Source of the DNA: Zopfochytrium polystomum
Taxonomy: Eukaryota > Chytridiomycota > Chytridiomycetes > Chytridiales > Chytridiaceae
Length of the DNA: 64,000 nucleotides
Assembly (NCBI GenBank): GCA_025765615.1
Contig: JAIVFJ010000191.1
Location: forward strand, 59,466-123,465
Direction: 5' to 3'
Shown: piece by piece, positions 20,517 through 31,360 of the stretch
How positions within the stretch are numbered: the first letter of the stretch is position 1
Layout: every line of letters starts with the position of its first letter
Notes under the pieces: generated by a model
The model's input: only the letters and a program-made list of their open reading frames with translations
Databases searched by the model: none
What the model was told of the DNA's origin: nothing
Translations under genes and position numbers: made by a program

Positions 20517-21145
20517 GAATCACGCTACGGAGAGATTGAGCTCCCTGCTTGCTTCCCACCAGTCAACAACCTCATGCTGTCCACGGTCTCCCACCAAACA
20601 CCCTCATCCGAAATCTTCAAAGTGACACCGCTATCCTTTCACCACTGAAGTACAGTGACGCTTTTGCTGTCCCCTCTCTCGTAAACAGAGCTTCCAACCT
20701 CACATTCACGAGCGGCTCGCTTTCCCATGGGCATTGTTAGAACAATAACTGACAGTCACAATAGGTTCAGGTTCATCTTGTGCCTCTTGCTGCTAACCAG
20801 TCAGCTCTACCTCACACATGAAAGGGATTGGGAAACAAACGAAGAAAGAAGGATGTCAGGGCGAAACTCAACTGGCAAAAAATGAGTCTTGGTTGGGTAT
20901 TGCTCAGCCTGACAGCTGCTGCGTTAGCCTGCCTGAATAGCGTCGCAAAGTGATAGATCGTGCGCACGTTGTCGCTTGCATAGCTGCAGACCTCCCTGAT
21001 TACGTGAGGGGACAGGACTCTTTGGTCGTGATGGAGCAGGGCGGGTGGAGTGGTCGTCGACGAGACTCTCATTCTTGCAATACTTTTCCTTGTCCGTCGG
21101 TCCCCCAGACCGATTCGTGAACGCTTGAACAAGCTGATTCCTAAT
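20517..21145 (-). pseudogene. LQWWK-repeat gene collapsed to its two ends
   Basis: The N-terminal exon (about 21085-20880) reads VLSPHVIREVCSYASDNVRT and ends RLIFCQ at the same place as exon 1 of the intact gene. The C-terminal end (20670-20517) reads VLQW, a stop in place of the second Trp, KDSGVTLKIS, then EVVDWWEASRELNLSVA and a stop. All internal repeats are missing. Between the halves lies a copy of a dispersed repeat (20735-20815), so insertion and deletion may have happened together. Confidence 0.7.
20735..20815 (+). repeat. Dispersed repeat, copy 1
   Basis: Contains AACAATAACTGACAGTCACA, AGGTTC and TTGTGCCTCTTGCTGCTAAC, shared in order with 42626-42690 and 57124-57185. Confidence 0.75.
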
Positions 21146-21914
21146 TGAATGGTCAGTTTATCGTCCTGAGATTTGGAGCCAAGAGAGCTTGAGGTCCTGC
21201 ACAGCAAGTGTTGTTGGGTCATCTCAAGCATTTGCTGACTGGCCAAGTCCCCCTTGTAATAATCGAGGTGGAGTGTTTTCAACCCATTGTCCCCACCCGC
21301 AACAATGCCGTTTCACATCCATCGCCCAGCTGTCTGCACTAAATCAGCAGTAGCCTAGCGCTGCAAGTCGCAACAGTCGTCGTTAGAGGACACTGTCGTC
21401 AAGTAACGTGACAGAGTGCGGCTACACTCCTTCGATTTTTCTCAATTTGAAGCACACTGCGCACATATCCGGTGTGATATCAATGAAGCAAAACCGCACA
21501 CGACCTGCAAACGGGATCCAGAACAGCGTAAAGTGACCAAACCGTACGTTGCCAGGGCGCATGGGCAAAATGCGGGTCGTCGCCGCAGCCGCTGACTCCG
21601 TCAACACGGGCACCACCAATGGAAGGAATGCTTTGATCTGCACTGCAACTCAGCACGCCGCAATCGTGCATTTGGAGCTATTGTTTTGGACGGTCGTTGC
21701 AAAAAACTTCATTCATTTGTCGGAGGCTACCTCATCAATGTTGCTAACCTGAAACATCTGGGTTGGGCTTGTTAGTGACCGCCTGGACCCTTGTATTTGG
21801 ACGAAACGATCCTATCCGCTCTGTTGGATGACACTGTTTTCGAGAGTCGGGAGTGGCCTTCATCGGTTTTGAAATTTTTAGTGATTCTTTTTTTTTTTTG
21901 GATTGGCAGGCATC
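21146..21914. other. Intergenic, no gene recognised
   Basis: Short ORFs only. A T-run lies at 21890-21899, just before the tRNA-Thr gene. Confidence 0.4.
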
Positions 21915-22000
21915 GCCTGTGTAGCTCAGTGGTAGAGCTTTACACTTGTATCTTCACTACTGCAATGTAAGGGTCCAGTGTTCAATCCACTGCTCAGGCA
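21915..22000 (+). tRNA. tRNA-Thr(TGT)
   Basis: Acceptor GCCTGTG pairs with CTCAGGC (one T-T mismatch), D-arm AGCTC/GAGCT, anticodon stem TTACA/TGTAA. The loop CTTGTA is followed by a 14-nt intron. T-arm CAGTG/CACTG. TTTT follows directly, making this the only tRNA in the window with a canonical Pol III terminator at its end. Confidence 0.8.
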
Positions 22001-22137
22001 TTTTGAGTAGTTTGTATCACTGGTACGCCTTAGAGTCATCCAGCGCCGATCAGGATTTGCAAGAACGATAACGGACCCACCACCCGCGACTCTTCAGTTG
22101 TGTGGTGTCCTCACGCACAAGGTGCGATGATGAGTCA

Positions 22138-22230
22138 AGCCGTCTGTCTGTCTGTCTGTCTTTCTGTCAGTCTGTCGGTCTGCGAATTGTTGATCAGACA
22201 GCCTGTCTGTCGTCTGTCTGTCTGTCTTGG
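22138..22230. repeat. (CTGT)n interrupted microsatellite
   Basis: Two runs of CTGT units broken by TTTCTGTCAG and a unique 30-base piece, lying 75-165 bases upstream of the F-box start codon. Confidence 0.85.
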
Positions 22231-22302
22231 CAACCCTGAGCCGCCAAGAAACTGCAAGGAGAAACTGATCCGCTGGGACAGCCAACCCAAATCCACACCC
22301 GT

Positions 22303-23598
22303 ATGGCAGCGTCGCTGTCGACTGTGCCAGAGGAAGTCCTCGCCACCATCCTGGTGGCCTTTCTCGAGGGCGACGACAGCGAGTTTGTCGACTACGACGT
22401 GTACCGCGACGACGACGACAACGACGAGCAACACCGCCATGGGATTGTCAAAGACTTCTACTGCCGCATCGAGGCAGTCCGCGCCTTGCTCCGCCTGCGC
22501 CTTGTCTGCAGGCGCTGGCGCGACGCCATCCAGTCAGATCAAGTCGCCCGCTTCGCCTTTGGCCCCTGCGAGATCCTCGGTGAGCGCGACCCGTCGCCCA
22601 CATCGGCTGCCACCCGGTCGTACGCCTCGGACCTGGCTGACTCTGACGGTCCGGTCGCCGCCTGGCACAGCAAGCTGGACTCAGAACCTCTGGCCGACCT
22701 CTGGGAATGGCATGTAGACGATATCAGCCCCGACCCGCTGGCCCCGCTGCAGAGAAAAAGTGTTTACCGCACCCCCGCCGTACGTCACTGGCGCTGCGGT
22801 CGCGTCACGAGCGGCGTCAGGGACGAGCTCGTCGTCGCCACCGCCACCAACCGCAGTGGCAGTGGTGTCCTGCGGCACGTCGGCGACTGCGCTCCGCCGG
22901 GGGGATGGTTTTCGATGCTCCAAGACGTGACGTTCCTCGCGTGGTGCCGCGCAAAGATGGGCGGGAACCTGCTGGACGACGGCGAGTACGCGTACTGGGA
23001 GCCAAGAGCAGCGATGCCCGTCATGTTTTCTAACCAGTGCGGCGTCGTTCTGGAGCGGCTTCGACGAGTGGCGGTCGCGGAGCACCCAGACGACGTATTT
23101 GACCGCGAGGTGTTTGATCTCGCGACGGCCGCTGCGTATGTCAAACAGTATCCGTTGAAGTTGGAGCAATTGCAAAGCCTCCCGGCGCTCTTTGACACAG
23201 AGCCGATGTGCAGGTTGGAAGGAAGTCGGCAGTACCGAAACCTCTATTCTCCAGCATCAAAGCTGTGTTTCAACAGCTGCTCTTTTTGCAAGGGCCCTCT
23301 TGCCGACTCATACTTTGATTGGAACTTGAAAAACAGAGACATTCCTCAAAAAGTCCGTGCCGCGTGGTTTGAGCAGCTCCGAGAAGGCGGGGAAACTGCT
23401 GAGGCTTATGACGGCAGATGGTTGTTGCAAAGGCTGGTGCGGCACTGCACTGTGCGCTCTGCGCAGCCTCCGCTTCTATTTGCGGTCCGGGACGAGTCAG
23501 ATCTGAACCATTTCCCTCATCACGCTTACGCTTTGGTTGTGGATCGCAAAACAGGCAGGCTTATGGGTTCATTTACCTGGTTTCGACTGCATTGGTGA
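22303..23598 (+). CDS. F-box domain protein of unknown function
   Basis: Single exon of 431 residues. The F-box is split by an acidic insert: VPEEVLATILVAFLEGDD near residue 8, then an Asp-rich stretch, then VRALLRLRLVCRRWRDAIQS near residue 60, the usual second half with L-x-L-V-C-(R/K)-x-W. The rest has no domain I recognise; it includes a Cys-rich bit, CFNSCSFCKGP, near residue 327 that might bind a metal, and ends GRLMGSFTWFRLHW. Codon use is GC-rich and similar to neighbouring host genes. The F-box would couple it to an SCF ubiquitin ligase; target unknown. Confidence 0.75.
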   Translation: MAASLSTVPEEVLATILVAFLEGDDSEFVDYDVYRDDDDNDEQHRHGIVKDFYCRIEAVRALLRLRLVCRRWRDAIQSDQVARFAFGPCEILGERDPSPTSAATRSYASDLADSDGPVAAWHSKLDSEPLADLWEWHVDDISPDPLAPLQRKSVYRTPAVRHWRCGRVTSGVRDELVVATATNRSGSGVLRHVGDCAPPGGWFSMLQDVTFLAWCRAKMGGNLLDDGEYAYWEPRAAMPVMFSNQCGVVLERLRRVAVAEHPDDVFDREVFDLATAAAYVKQYPLKLEQLQSLPALFDTEPMCRLEGSRQYRNLYSPASKLCFNSCSFCKGPLADSYFDWNLKNRDIPQKVRAAWFEQLREGGETAEAYDGRWLLQRLVRHCTVRSAQPPLLFAVRDESDLNHFPHHAYALVVDRKTGRLMGSFTWFRLHW

Positions 23599-25060
23599 TT
23601 TTTAGACCTGTCTTATACAAAAATTACAAAATATCCACCGGTGATTGACGCTCCTTCCAATGGTGCAAAGCGCGCCTGTCCCAGTACGGATTTTTCAATC
23701 GACCAGGGGCGGGCCGCACTGAGCGAGTACGTTTTAATCAGAAACACAGGAAGGCGAACACAAAATGATTGAAAGCAAACCTTGTTTTGCTTTCACGTGC
23801 ACCTTTGCAGAAGTCTAATTCTCGATGATGTTATGGACCACCTGCGACGGATGTAAAAGCTTCCTAGAATGAACACAGAGGCACTGCGGTAGAGAGGCAC
23901 TGCGATCGGCTTTCAAACAAAGGCACCAACCCAGCGCAGTCGCGAAGAACTAACAAAGTGTGACGCTGCAACAGGAACAAGATTTCAATCCGGGATGGAA
24001 CGACAGCTTGAGGGCCAACACGACGACAGCGGCAGGAACCACAGTAAAGGCGACAGTAGTGGCGACAGCAGTGGCGACAGCATCGCACCAGTCGGCGGAT
24101 GCGCGGGTCTCGGCAGTGGTGGCGGTGTTGCAATTGGCGTTGCTTGAGCAGGCCCAGAGGCGTCGCCGTCGCCGTGGTGGTCGTCCTCCGCTGCGCTGAG
24201 AAGGGTCCCCCACGCAATCACCCACCACTGTGCGACTACCCCATTAGTGTTGTCCCCGTGCGCCTCAGAGGGGTGGCAACCGCGTCGACGAGAATCGAGG
24301 CAGCAGGAGGAATCTGACATCATGCGGCGGAGGATGATCGCGGCGCCGGCCTTTGGCAAAAAAAACTCACTCGTTTCCATGGCCCGCAGCTTGTTCTCAC
24401 CAGTGTCGTCGTCCTCTTGTCCTTGGCCCTCGCAAAGCGCAAGGTTGCTCGATGCTGGGTTCGCGCTGCGTCGCGCTGTATGCCACGAAGATGTACAGGA
24501 CAACATGGATGACCTGCTGGCGTTGGCTGTTGTCGAGTGCTGAGCTGATCGAAAGCTAGGTTGCGGAAATTAGGGTCTCCAACCCCACCTGGGTGCCATA
24601 GTGATTCATGTGACACTCGGCTTGCCTTTGCTGGGTTCGAAGCTCTCTACTTCTTTGCCATCTCCAGTCGAAGAATGCCCAGATCCATGAACGGGTTCCT
24701 CCAAGACGCCGCTTCCAGCGTTCTGACTGGGAAGCTGCGAATCATGGGCTCAGTGCGCGAAACTGGGCGCGCTGCAAGAAGAAAGACTTTTTGGCAGTTG
24801 CATGGTGGTGCAATTCGCTCTACATGCTGGCTGAACCGCTGTGCCTGTCGCCGCACATCACAAAGGACACCTGTTGGCAGTGCCACAAGACTGGCGATCC
24901 TATTCTTATTGACGAGCTGCGCTGCTTCCACAGAGATCCGGTGCAGCGGTGCATGGCCAAAGCACTACCCGTTTTCACCCAGGCAAAGCAAGTAACACGC
25001 ACTTGGGTCGTTAGGAAGGTTGGCTATGCCATAACCAGTGGACGTGCTGCGGTAGCTCAG
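23599..25060. other. Intergenic with unassigned ORFs
   Basis: A minus-strand frame at 23985-24506 (173 residues, Pro/Leu-rich tail) and plus-strand frames at 24561-25087, one containing ITKDTCWQCHKTGDPILIDE, are open, but I recognise none. A short tandem repeat of a 12-mer, GTGGCGACAGCA, lies at 24048-24082. Confidence 0.35.
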
Positions 25061-25172
25061 TGTGAGACTACACTGAGGTCTCAGTGATGGTGTCTAGGGA
25101 TTTTATTCGCAAAAACAAGTGTACCTGTCATAAAAACAGAAGGATCGGGACCCCTATTATTATTCCTGGTTC

Positions 25173-25401
25173 TGTTAGTTTTGGGTCTTTTGGTGTAAGC
25201 AGTGTGCAGGAGCTTTGACCTGATACTGCTCTGCAAGGATGACTTGCAGCATTTTGCAAGTGATGGTCCTTGTAACAGTTTTGTATAAAGACAAACACAA
25301 GACTGACAGAAGCCAAGATCAACCTCCCACCACCACCACCTTCAGTAGTGTACTCCACAGCAGCCCAATCCATCAATCAGCCAACATAGCAAATTCTTTC
25401 A
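25173..25401 (+). repeat. 5' LTR of the copia-type element
   Basis: 229 bp, TG...CA ends, followed by TACAAAACTGTTACC, the position of a primer binding site; I cannot match it to a tRNA. Confidence 0.9.
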
Positions 25402-25537
25402 TACAAAACTGTTACCCATCCCAATCGCATTCCCCTTGGTTCCAGTCAGATCCTTCTAACCCATCCCCTTCCCCGCCTGCGACGACTACGACAACGACTC
25501 ACATGGCCGCCTCTCTGACCCCAGACATCCCCTCGAG

Positions 25538-25825
25538 ATGGTCGGCCGCGAAATAAAGTTCTCTCGCCGCGACATTGACTTTGCCAGCCGCTCTTGGCTG
25601 GGTGACGCTGCTGCTGCTCCCCTGTGCGCCGCCTTTCTGCGCCGCCTGCACATCTCGCACTGCGGCCTGTCAGACATCACTGTCGTCACAATTGCAGAAA
25701 CGCTCGCCGCGATGGGCGAGCGCACGCTGGTCCAGGAGCTCTCCATGTGGGACAACGACTGCATTGGGCCAGCGTCCGCCGCTGCGCTTGCGGCTGTTCA
25801 ACTCCACCAGTCAGTGCAGTGGTAA
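25538..25825 (+). pseudogene. Captured LRR gene fragment (forward)
   Basis: GC-rich open frame inside the copia element. After FSRRDIDFASRSWLGD it shows RNI-type leucine-rich repeats: LHISHCGLSDITVVTIAETL and VQELSMWDNDCIGPASAAALA. The leucine spacing (LxLxxCxLxD...ALAxxL) is that of ribonuclease-inhibitor-like proteins. It stops after about one and a half repeats, where sequence becomes AT-rich. Probably a piece of host gene picked up by the element. Confidence 0.6.
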
Positions 25826-28800
25826 TGAACTGCTCAATGCGGATTGGCACATAAAATATGCTGTTGAGGTACGTGTTGCTGATATCAACTGTGTCAGTGA
25901 CCCAGTTGATTCAGGCAGCCATTTCCGTGAGTTAACAAGGACTATTGATTTGGACAAGAGTTGAGTGAGTATTCTGAATATAAAATGCAATGACACTAAG
26001 TGGGGCCCTTAGCCATGAGCTGTGCATAGAAGCACTCAATGCTGCTGTCTTCACAAAGTTTGACCTTGTAGGCCCATTTGTTCCAGGTTTTGTTGACATT
26101 TGTGGGTTGTTCAATAACTTCAAAAGCTGTCTGCACATATACAAGGGTTTTGGGTGTGCTTGTCAAACAGAGTTGGCCTGAATGCATACACTTTGCAGAG
26201 TTGTCAGATGGCGCCAACAGCTGTTGTGGTTCTGATGGAATTTTGCCTGAAGGTAAGAAGTTTGTGGTGGACTCCAAATTTTAAAGTGTTATGTTTGTTT
26301 TGTGGTTGTAGAGAAATAGAATCTACTTGTGATGGTTTTAACTTTAAGAAACTATAGGGAAAATTAGTTCAGATTTTCTAAGATACCCTGCACACAAAAG
26401 AAAGCACAAGAGAAAACTCTGCACAGGTGAGCCTTCCACACAATGCTGGTCTGGGCTCCCCCCAGTACCCTATGAGGCGAGGCGACCACTCACCCATACA
26501 CAGCTTGCCCTCAACGCTTTCCCCTGCGTCTTGCCTGGGCACATCAGGAGAATAACTGTCTCCTGGTTGGTACTCCTTGCAGAATGGGCTCCCTGCTGAG
26601 GACTCCACCTCCTCTGACACAGGTCCAGGCCACACTAGCCTACAAGCTGGGACTTCGGTGTTCGTGGGCCTTCGGTTGATTTTACATTGCCAGTTCGGCC
26701 TTCCACAGTCATGCCTATAGTGCTCCCAGTTAGGCCCACTGGGGTGATGTTAATTGCAGTAGCACAGAATCCAACCCGTCATGCCGTCACCTCCAACACC
26801 AGAGCTGTACACTGTTATCTGATTCACTTTCGCTGTGGATTACCATGTGGTTGATACTTTTTACCAATTCCAGTTTGACTTCTCCCAATTCTGATTGCTG
26901 AAGCTGAATGCTGACCGAATGGAGGAAGCTGTTGTTTTCTGGAGTGACTCTGCTGTGGGGGATGGTTGATGCTTTGTCTGACTTTGTTGAGACTGCAGAA
27001 AACTGAAAGCAATTCCAATTCAACTTGTTCAACTGGCAAAATTCAGGTTCAAAGATGGTTCAAGGTGACTGGTGACTGAATGGAGCAAAGTGGTGATGTT
27101 GGTGTTGTTTCTGAAGCTGATCTGCAGTATTGAATGGTTGAAGATTTTCTTGAATTTTGCTGAGACTACTGCATATTGAATAGTTTGATGATGTGGTAAT
27201 TGTGACTGTTTGACTATGAGGTGGTTGATTATTGTTTTTGTTGGTCTAGAGTGGAGAATAAAGATAGAGACAAAGTTAGTGGTAGAAAGCATTAGTGAGA
27301 ATTAGTATATCCAGATGTTTCCACAGAGCTTGACTGTTTGATGATGATTTGCCTTTAGTCTCCAAGTGATGTTGTGGTGAATTAATGCTGGTAGAAGAGT
27401 GTTAGTGCAAGCAAAGGGAACAAAGACTTAGCCTGATGTCTTCTACTCTGCCTCGAAAAGATTCACCACAAAGTTTCTGGTCAGATTACAAAAGTTGAGG
27501 GCAATCTCTGTAGCTTCTAGATCCTGGTTATGCTGCATGAATGAATGAGGCATTCAAAGAACATAGCTGTTCTGGAATGACTCTATTAAGAGCAGTTTGA
27601 AATCTAGAGTCAGTTAGATTTGGTTCTGCAAAGGAAGAATCTTAGATGAGAATGGAACTTCAGTAATCTTGCAAGGTTGAGCTTGTTTATAGTTTGCTCT
27701 GAAAAAGTGTTAGTGTTGAGTATCCAATAGAGATAAATGTTGATACTCCTTGGAATGAGCCAAAAAGTTCTTTCAAGGAACATTGTGTTTTGTCACAGAA
27801 GTTGGTTAGGATAATTCATCGGAGTGATGCAATTGAGGTGAAGACTCAGGTATGGCTGTGGAATTTCCTGTGATGTGGGACCTGGTGTAGTGTGTTAGTT
27901 GTTTGTGTATAAGAGCTGAAGCAGTCAATACGTGTGAGTTAAGGTCCCTAGCCAGGGTCAATTAAGGCAAGCAATAATAGTGTATTCCATAGTTTGACTC
28001 CTGAGTCCAGATTGATTTGGCTAAAATGGATAGAGTGTTTTCCCAAGCCAGCAGCCTGGCACCAAGAAGACCATGCCAAGTTGGTGCCAATCCATGCTGA
28101 GACCACTTTGCAACTCTGTGCTGATAATTATCGTTCACTTATTCCAAGCATCCTCCATCTAATTGGCAATACAGTGCCAGTAATCATCTTTCACTTATCC
28201 CTAGAATCCTCCCCCTAAGTGGAAGATGATGTTTGATGTTGTACTGGGCGCTGGCTTGTGCTGATGATCCTCCTCTGCTCAAGCAGATAATATATGAGAG
28301 GTTTTTACCCTGTGCTGGTCACGCTTGCCTAGCAACCACTCAGAATAGACTGTTTACAAAATGGTTAGAGGATTGTTAAACTACTCAACCAGTCCTTGTT
28401 CTATCAATGAATGGACCGCAAATTGCCTTTGGCTGAAGCGCTGAAGTTATGTGAGAAAAGATAAAGAGAGGCTTAGCTTGATGTAACAGAGTCCAAAGTT
28501 ATGAGGAAATTGCACAAGGTTGCCCTGGTTGTGAGAGTTGGCACTTGCACAACTATTGGTCATCCCAATCACTAATATGTTTGATGGTGAGATTTTCAGT
28601 GTGGTTGAAAACACTCAGATCTCAAAAGGTGGCCATGTCAATGATAATTGTATCAGGGAATCCAGAAAATGAACCGCCGACTCCATGGGTTGATAGACGA
28701 GGAAAACACCATATCATCAATTCCTAATTTGTTATGCCCTGTTGAAAATGAGTAAGTATTATTAAAATGGCACAGGGACAGTTGTTGGAGGTGCAGGTCT

Positions 28801-29073
28801 CCAAAAACTGAAATGCCTGTGTTGATGTTCATGAATGATGAATCATTACTGACAGGAGACTGCATGGCTGAATGTTGAGAGGATAAAGGCAGTTATTTTG
28901 ATGCATATCAAAAGTGAAGAGCAAAACACTTAGCAGATTGATTATTAGTTGATGGAGCAAGTTGGTTTTTGAGGACCTCTGCTGTTTGTTCTTCAATGGA
29001 TATGAAGGAGCAGATAAACAGGATAGTAACAGTTGGTGTGGTGATTTCTGGTGCAGTAGTAGTTGAGCCTTTG
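25826..29073. other. AT-rich interior of the copia element
   Basis: About 3.2 kb with no retroviral domain and no ORF longer than about 95 codons on either strand. A copy of a dispersed repeat lies at 28236-28335 (-). Confidence 0.5.
28236..28335 (-). repeat. Dispersed repeat, copy 2
   Basis: Reverse complement shares AGGGTAAAAACCTCT, ATTATCTGCTTGAGCAGAGG and the GCACAAGCCAGCGCCC end with 42460-42590. Confidence 0.75.
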
Positions 29074-29790
29074 TCACTTTGATTGGCCAGCTTGATGTGT
29101 TGCTGATGGTACACTTGTTGAATCTGGCACTGAAGTTGTCTTATGTTCTGGTTGGGAGCCCCGACGTCTGTGCCGTCTCAGCCAACTCCATGATCTGGAG
29201 ATTTGCTGTCGGACGATTGCTGTTGCTGCTCTCGCTTCTGAGAAGAGCAGCTGCAGTGAGTCCACTGAATGCGAAGGTTTTGCAGCGATCGGCTGCTGGC
29301 CACAGATGCTCCAAGTGCAGTGGCGCCAACGGCACCATATAGATTGAGTTTGACAGACAGCGCTCACAGCCGCGTGTTTGTGTTCAAAGACAGCACCGTC
29401 ACAATGGCAACGACACCCTCGTCCGTGATCAGATTGCTCGTCAGCTCTAGCGTTTCGAGCGTTGAGTTGCACGCTAAGGCCGCCGCCAAGGCAGTCACCA
29501 CTGGTCGTCATTTCGACGACAGCCTCCCGATTCACAACAGCCTTGGGCGTGTCTTGTGCAGGGGTGGCGGGTTCCTGCCAGCCACGACGTGCACTTGATC
29601 ATCCTCGCGAGCGTGTGAAAGCCGATTGCACCAATCTTTGTGGTGGCAACGTCCAACGCCGTCAGCGCCGTGTTGCCTGATTCGATCAGGACGTCGACAA
29701 TCGTGACTTTTCCTTCGTCGCAGCAAGGCTGAGCGTCTGCAGCCGCAGCGACGGCATCCTGGCAGGTCGCGCACCTAAATCAAACAGTTG
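29074..29790 (-). pseudogene. Captured LRR gene fragment (reverse)
   Basis: Minus-strand, GC-rich. Frames broken by stops contain LRR units: ALAAALACNSTLETLELTSN followed by LITDEGVVAIVTVL, then GAVGATALGASVASS, and upstream NTALTALDVATTKIGAIGFH. These are RNI-type repeats like the forward fragment at 25538-25825 but in the opposite orientation, so the element has either captured two pieces or inverted one. Confidence 0.6.
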
Positions 29791-29806
29791 TCAGGAAAGT
29801 CATGCA

Positions 29807-30670
29807 ATGTTCTGGGACAACTGCATCCTCTTTTGTCAGATTGACTCATCATCCACACCGCAACCTAAGTTAACAATATTTGCTATTTGCAATGAAACCA
29901 TCCTCAATATGCAACTGGAACACTGCCACAACAGAATCTTCTTGCACCAGAAAGCCTATATCAAGGATTTACTTCAATGCCATGCCAACATTATCAACAA
30001 CTGCACTGCAGTAACTGCCCTTCCCAGTATTCTCAATCTTCAGCCACGTGGGATTGACCAAGCAGCTCCAGACCAGAGACTGTACCAGGCCTTCCTTGGT
30101 GGCATCAACTACCTTGCAACACACATGCGACCAGACCTTGCCCCAGTAGTTTCATACCTTGGTGCCTTCAGCAAGGATCCTAGCGAGCAACAAATGAAGA
30201 TCCTTATTCTGGTTCTCGAATATCTCAACGGTAATAATGGGAAATCACAGCCTGGCTACTATGTTCTATTTGGAGGAACAGCTATTAGTTGGACATCTGT
30301 TCAGAGCAGTACTGTCATGCTGTCACCGCAGGAAGCTGAATATGTAGCTGTGTCTGAACTGGGACTAGAACTTAAGGCACTATCCCAACTCTACTCAGCA
30401 CTTCAACTTCCGTCTCCAACTCCACTTGTCATCTACACTGACAACAGCGGTGTGATCAACCTCAGTTCAAATGATCTTTACACCAATCGGTGAAAGCATA
30501 TCATGGTAAAGTATCATTATATTCAAGAACTTGTGGAACAAAAGGTTGTACGGCTTGAATGGATTGCTGGAGGAGAACAGCCTGCAGACTATATGACAAA
30601 ATCTCTCTCAGCTGCTCTCAGTGAATACCATCTGAGTCGCACTGGTCTTTGTTTCTTCTCTTTCCTCTGA
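29807..30670 (+). pseudogene. Copia pol 3' end: reverse transcriptase tail and RNase H
   Basis: Copia-type order is clear: FLHQKAYIKDLLQ, RLYQAFLGGINYLATHMRPDL, the RNase H part with SPQEAEYVAVSELGLELKAL and IYTDNSGVINLS, and the tail EQPADYMTKSLS. A TGA at 30491-30493 interrupts the conserved R-x-KHI stretch in the same frame, and everything upstream of the thumb is missing. The frame resumes and ends with TGA at 30668-30670, about 260 bases before the 3' LTR. Confidence 0.85.
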
Positions 30671-30931
30671 TTCATTTTTTCTTATCTGTGAAGCTGTTTT
30701 CTTCTTTGTTCTTTTTAATTACTTTGACTCATTTTCTTTTACCTCTGAAGTTCAATATGTGCCCCCATCCATTTTTGTTAGTGTGGTCTGTCCTTTCTGT
30801 TCTGCCATCCGATGGCCAGTCATACCTGTTTGTGATTCTTCTTTTTCTGGTGTACAGTTTCCTTAAGTTGACTACGGCTTAAGGTTTTCCTCTGTGCCGG
30901 CCTTTGCTCCTGCCCACAGCTTAGGGGGGAG

Positions 30932-31160
30932 TGTTAGTTTTGGGTCTTTTGGTGTAAGCAGTGTGCAGGAGCTTTGACCTGATACTGTTCTGCAAGGATG
31001 ACTTGAAGCATTTTGCAAGTGATGGTCCTTGTAACAGTTTTGTATAAAGACAAACACAAGACTGACAGAAGCCAAGATCAACCTCCCACCACCACCACCT
31101 TCAGTAGTGTACTCCACAGCAGCCCAATCCATTAATCAGCCAACATAGCAAATTCTTTCA
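30932..31160 (+). repeat. 3' LTR of the copia-type element
   Basis: Same length as the 5' LTR, followed directly by the GGTTC duplication. Confidence 0.9.
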
Positions 31161-31360
31161 GGTTCTTTAGTTTCCAAGGTGTTATCAAAGTGTATTTGCA
31201 GATAACCTGTCTTTACTATTGGGCCTTCTTTTACTACTTTTGTCTTAACAGTTTCCGTTGTGCCAGGGTTTTCTCAACATATTTTCTTTTTCAGTGACTA
31301 ACAGAGACAGCCCAACTGCCCAGGGATGGGGTGCCTGACAGGCTGTACACCAAGCCCGCC

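Larger units (their letters stand above)
25173..31160 (+). mobile_element. Ty1/copia-type LTR retrotransposon, defective
   Basis: Direct repeats 25173-25401 and 30932-31160, both 229 bases, begin TGTTAG and end TTTCA. GGTTC flanks both ends as a 5-bp target duplication. A purine-rich tract, TTAGGGGGGAG, precedes the 3' LTR. The LTRs differ at only a few positions in the part read (CTGCTCTG/CTGTTCTG, TTGCAGC/TTGAAGC, CATCAATC/CATTAATC), so insertion is recent. Only the end of pol survives; gag, protease, integrase and most of the reverse transcriptase are replaced by AT-rich DNA and LRR gene pieces. Confidence 0.9.
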
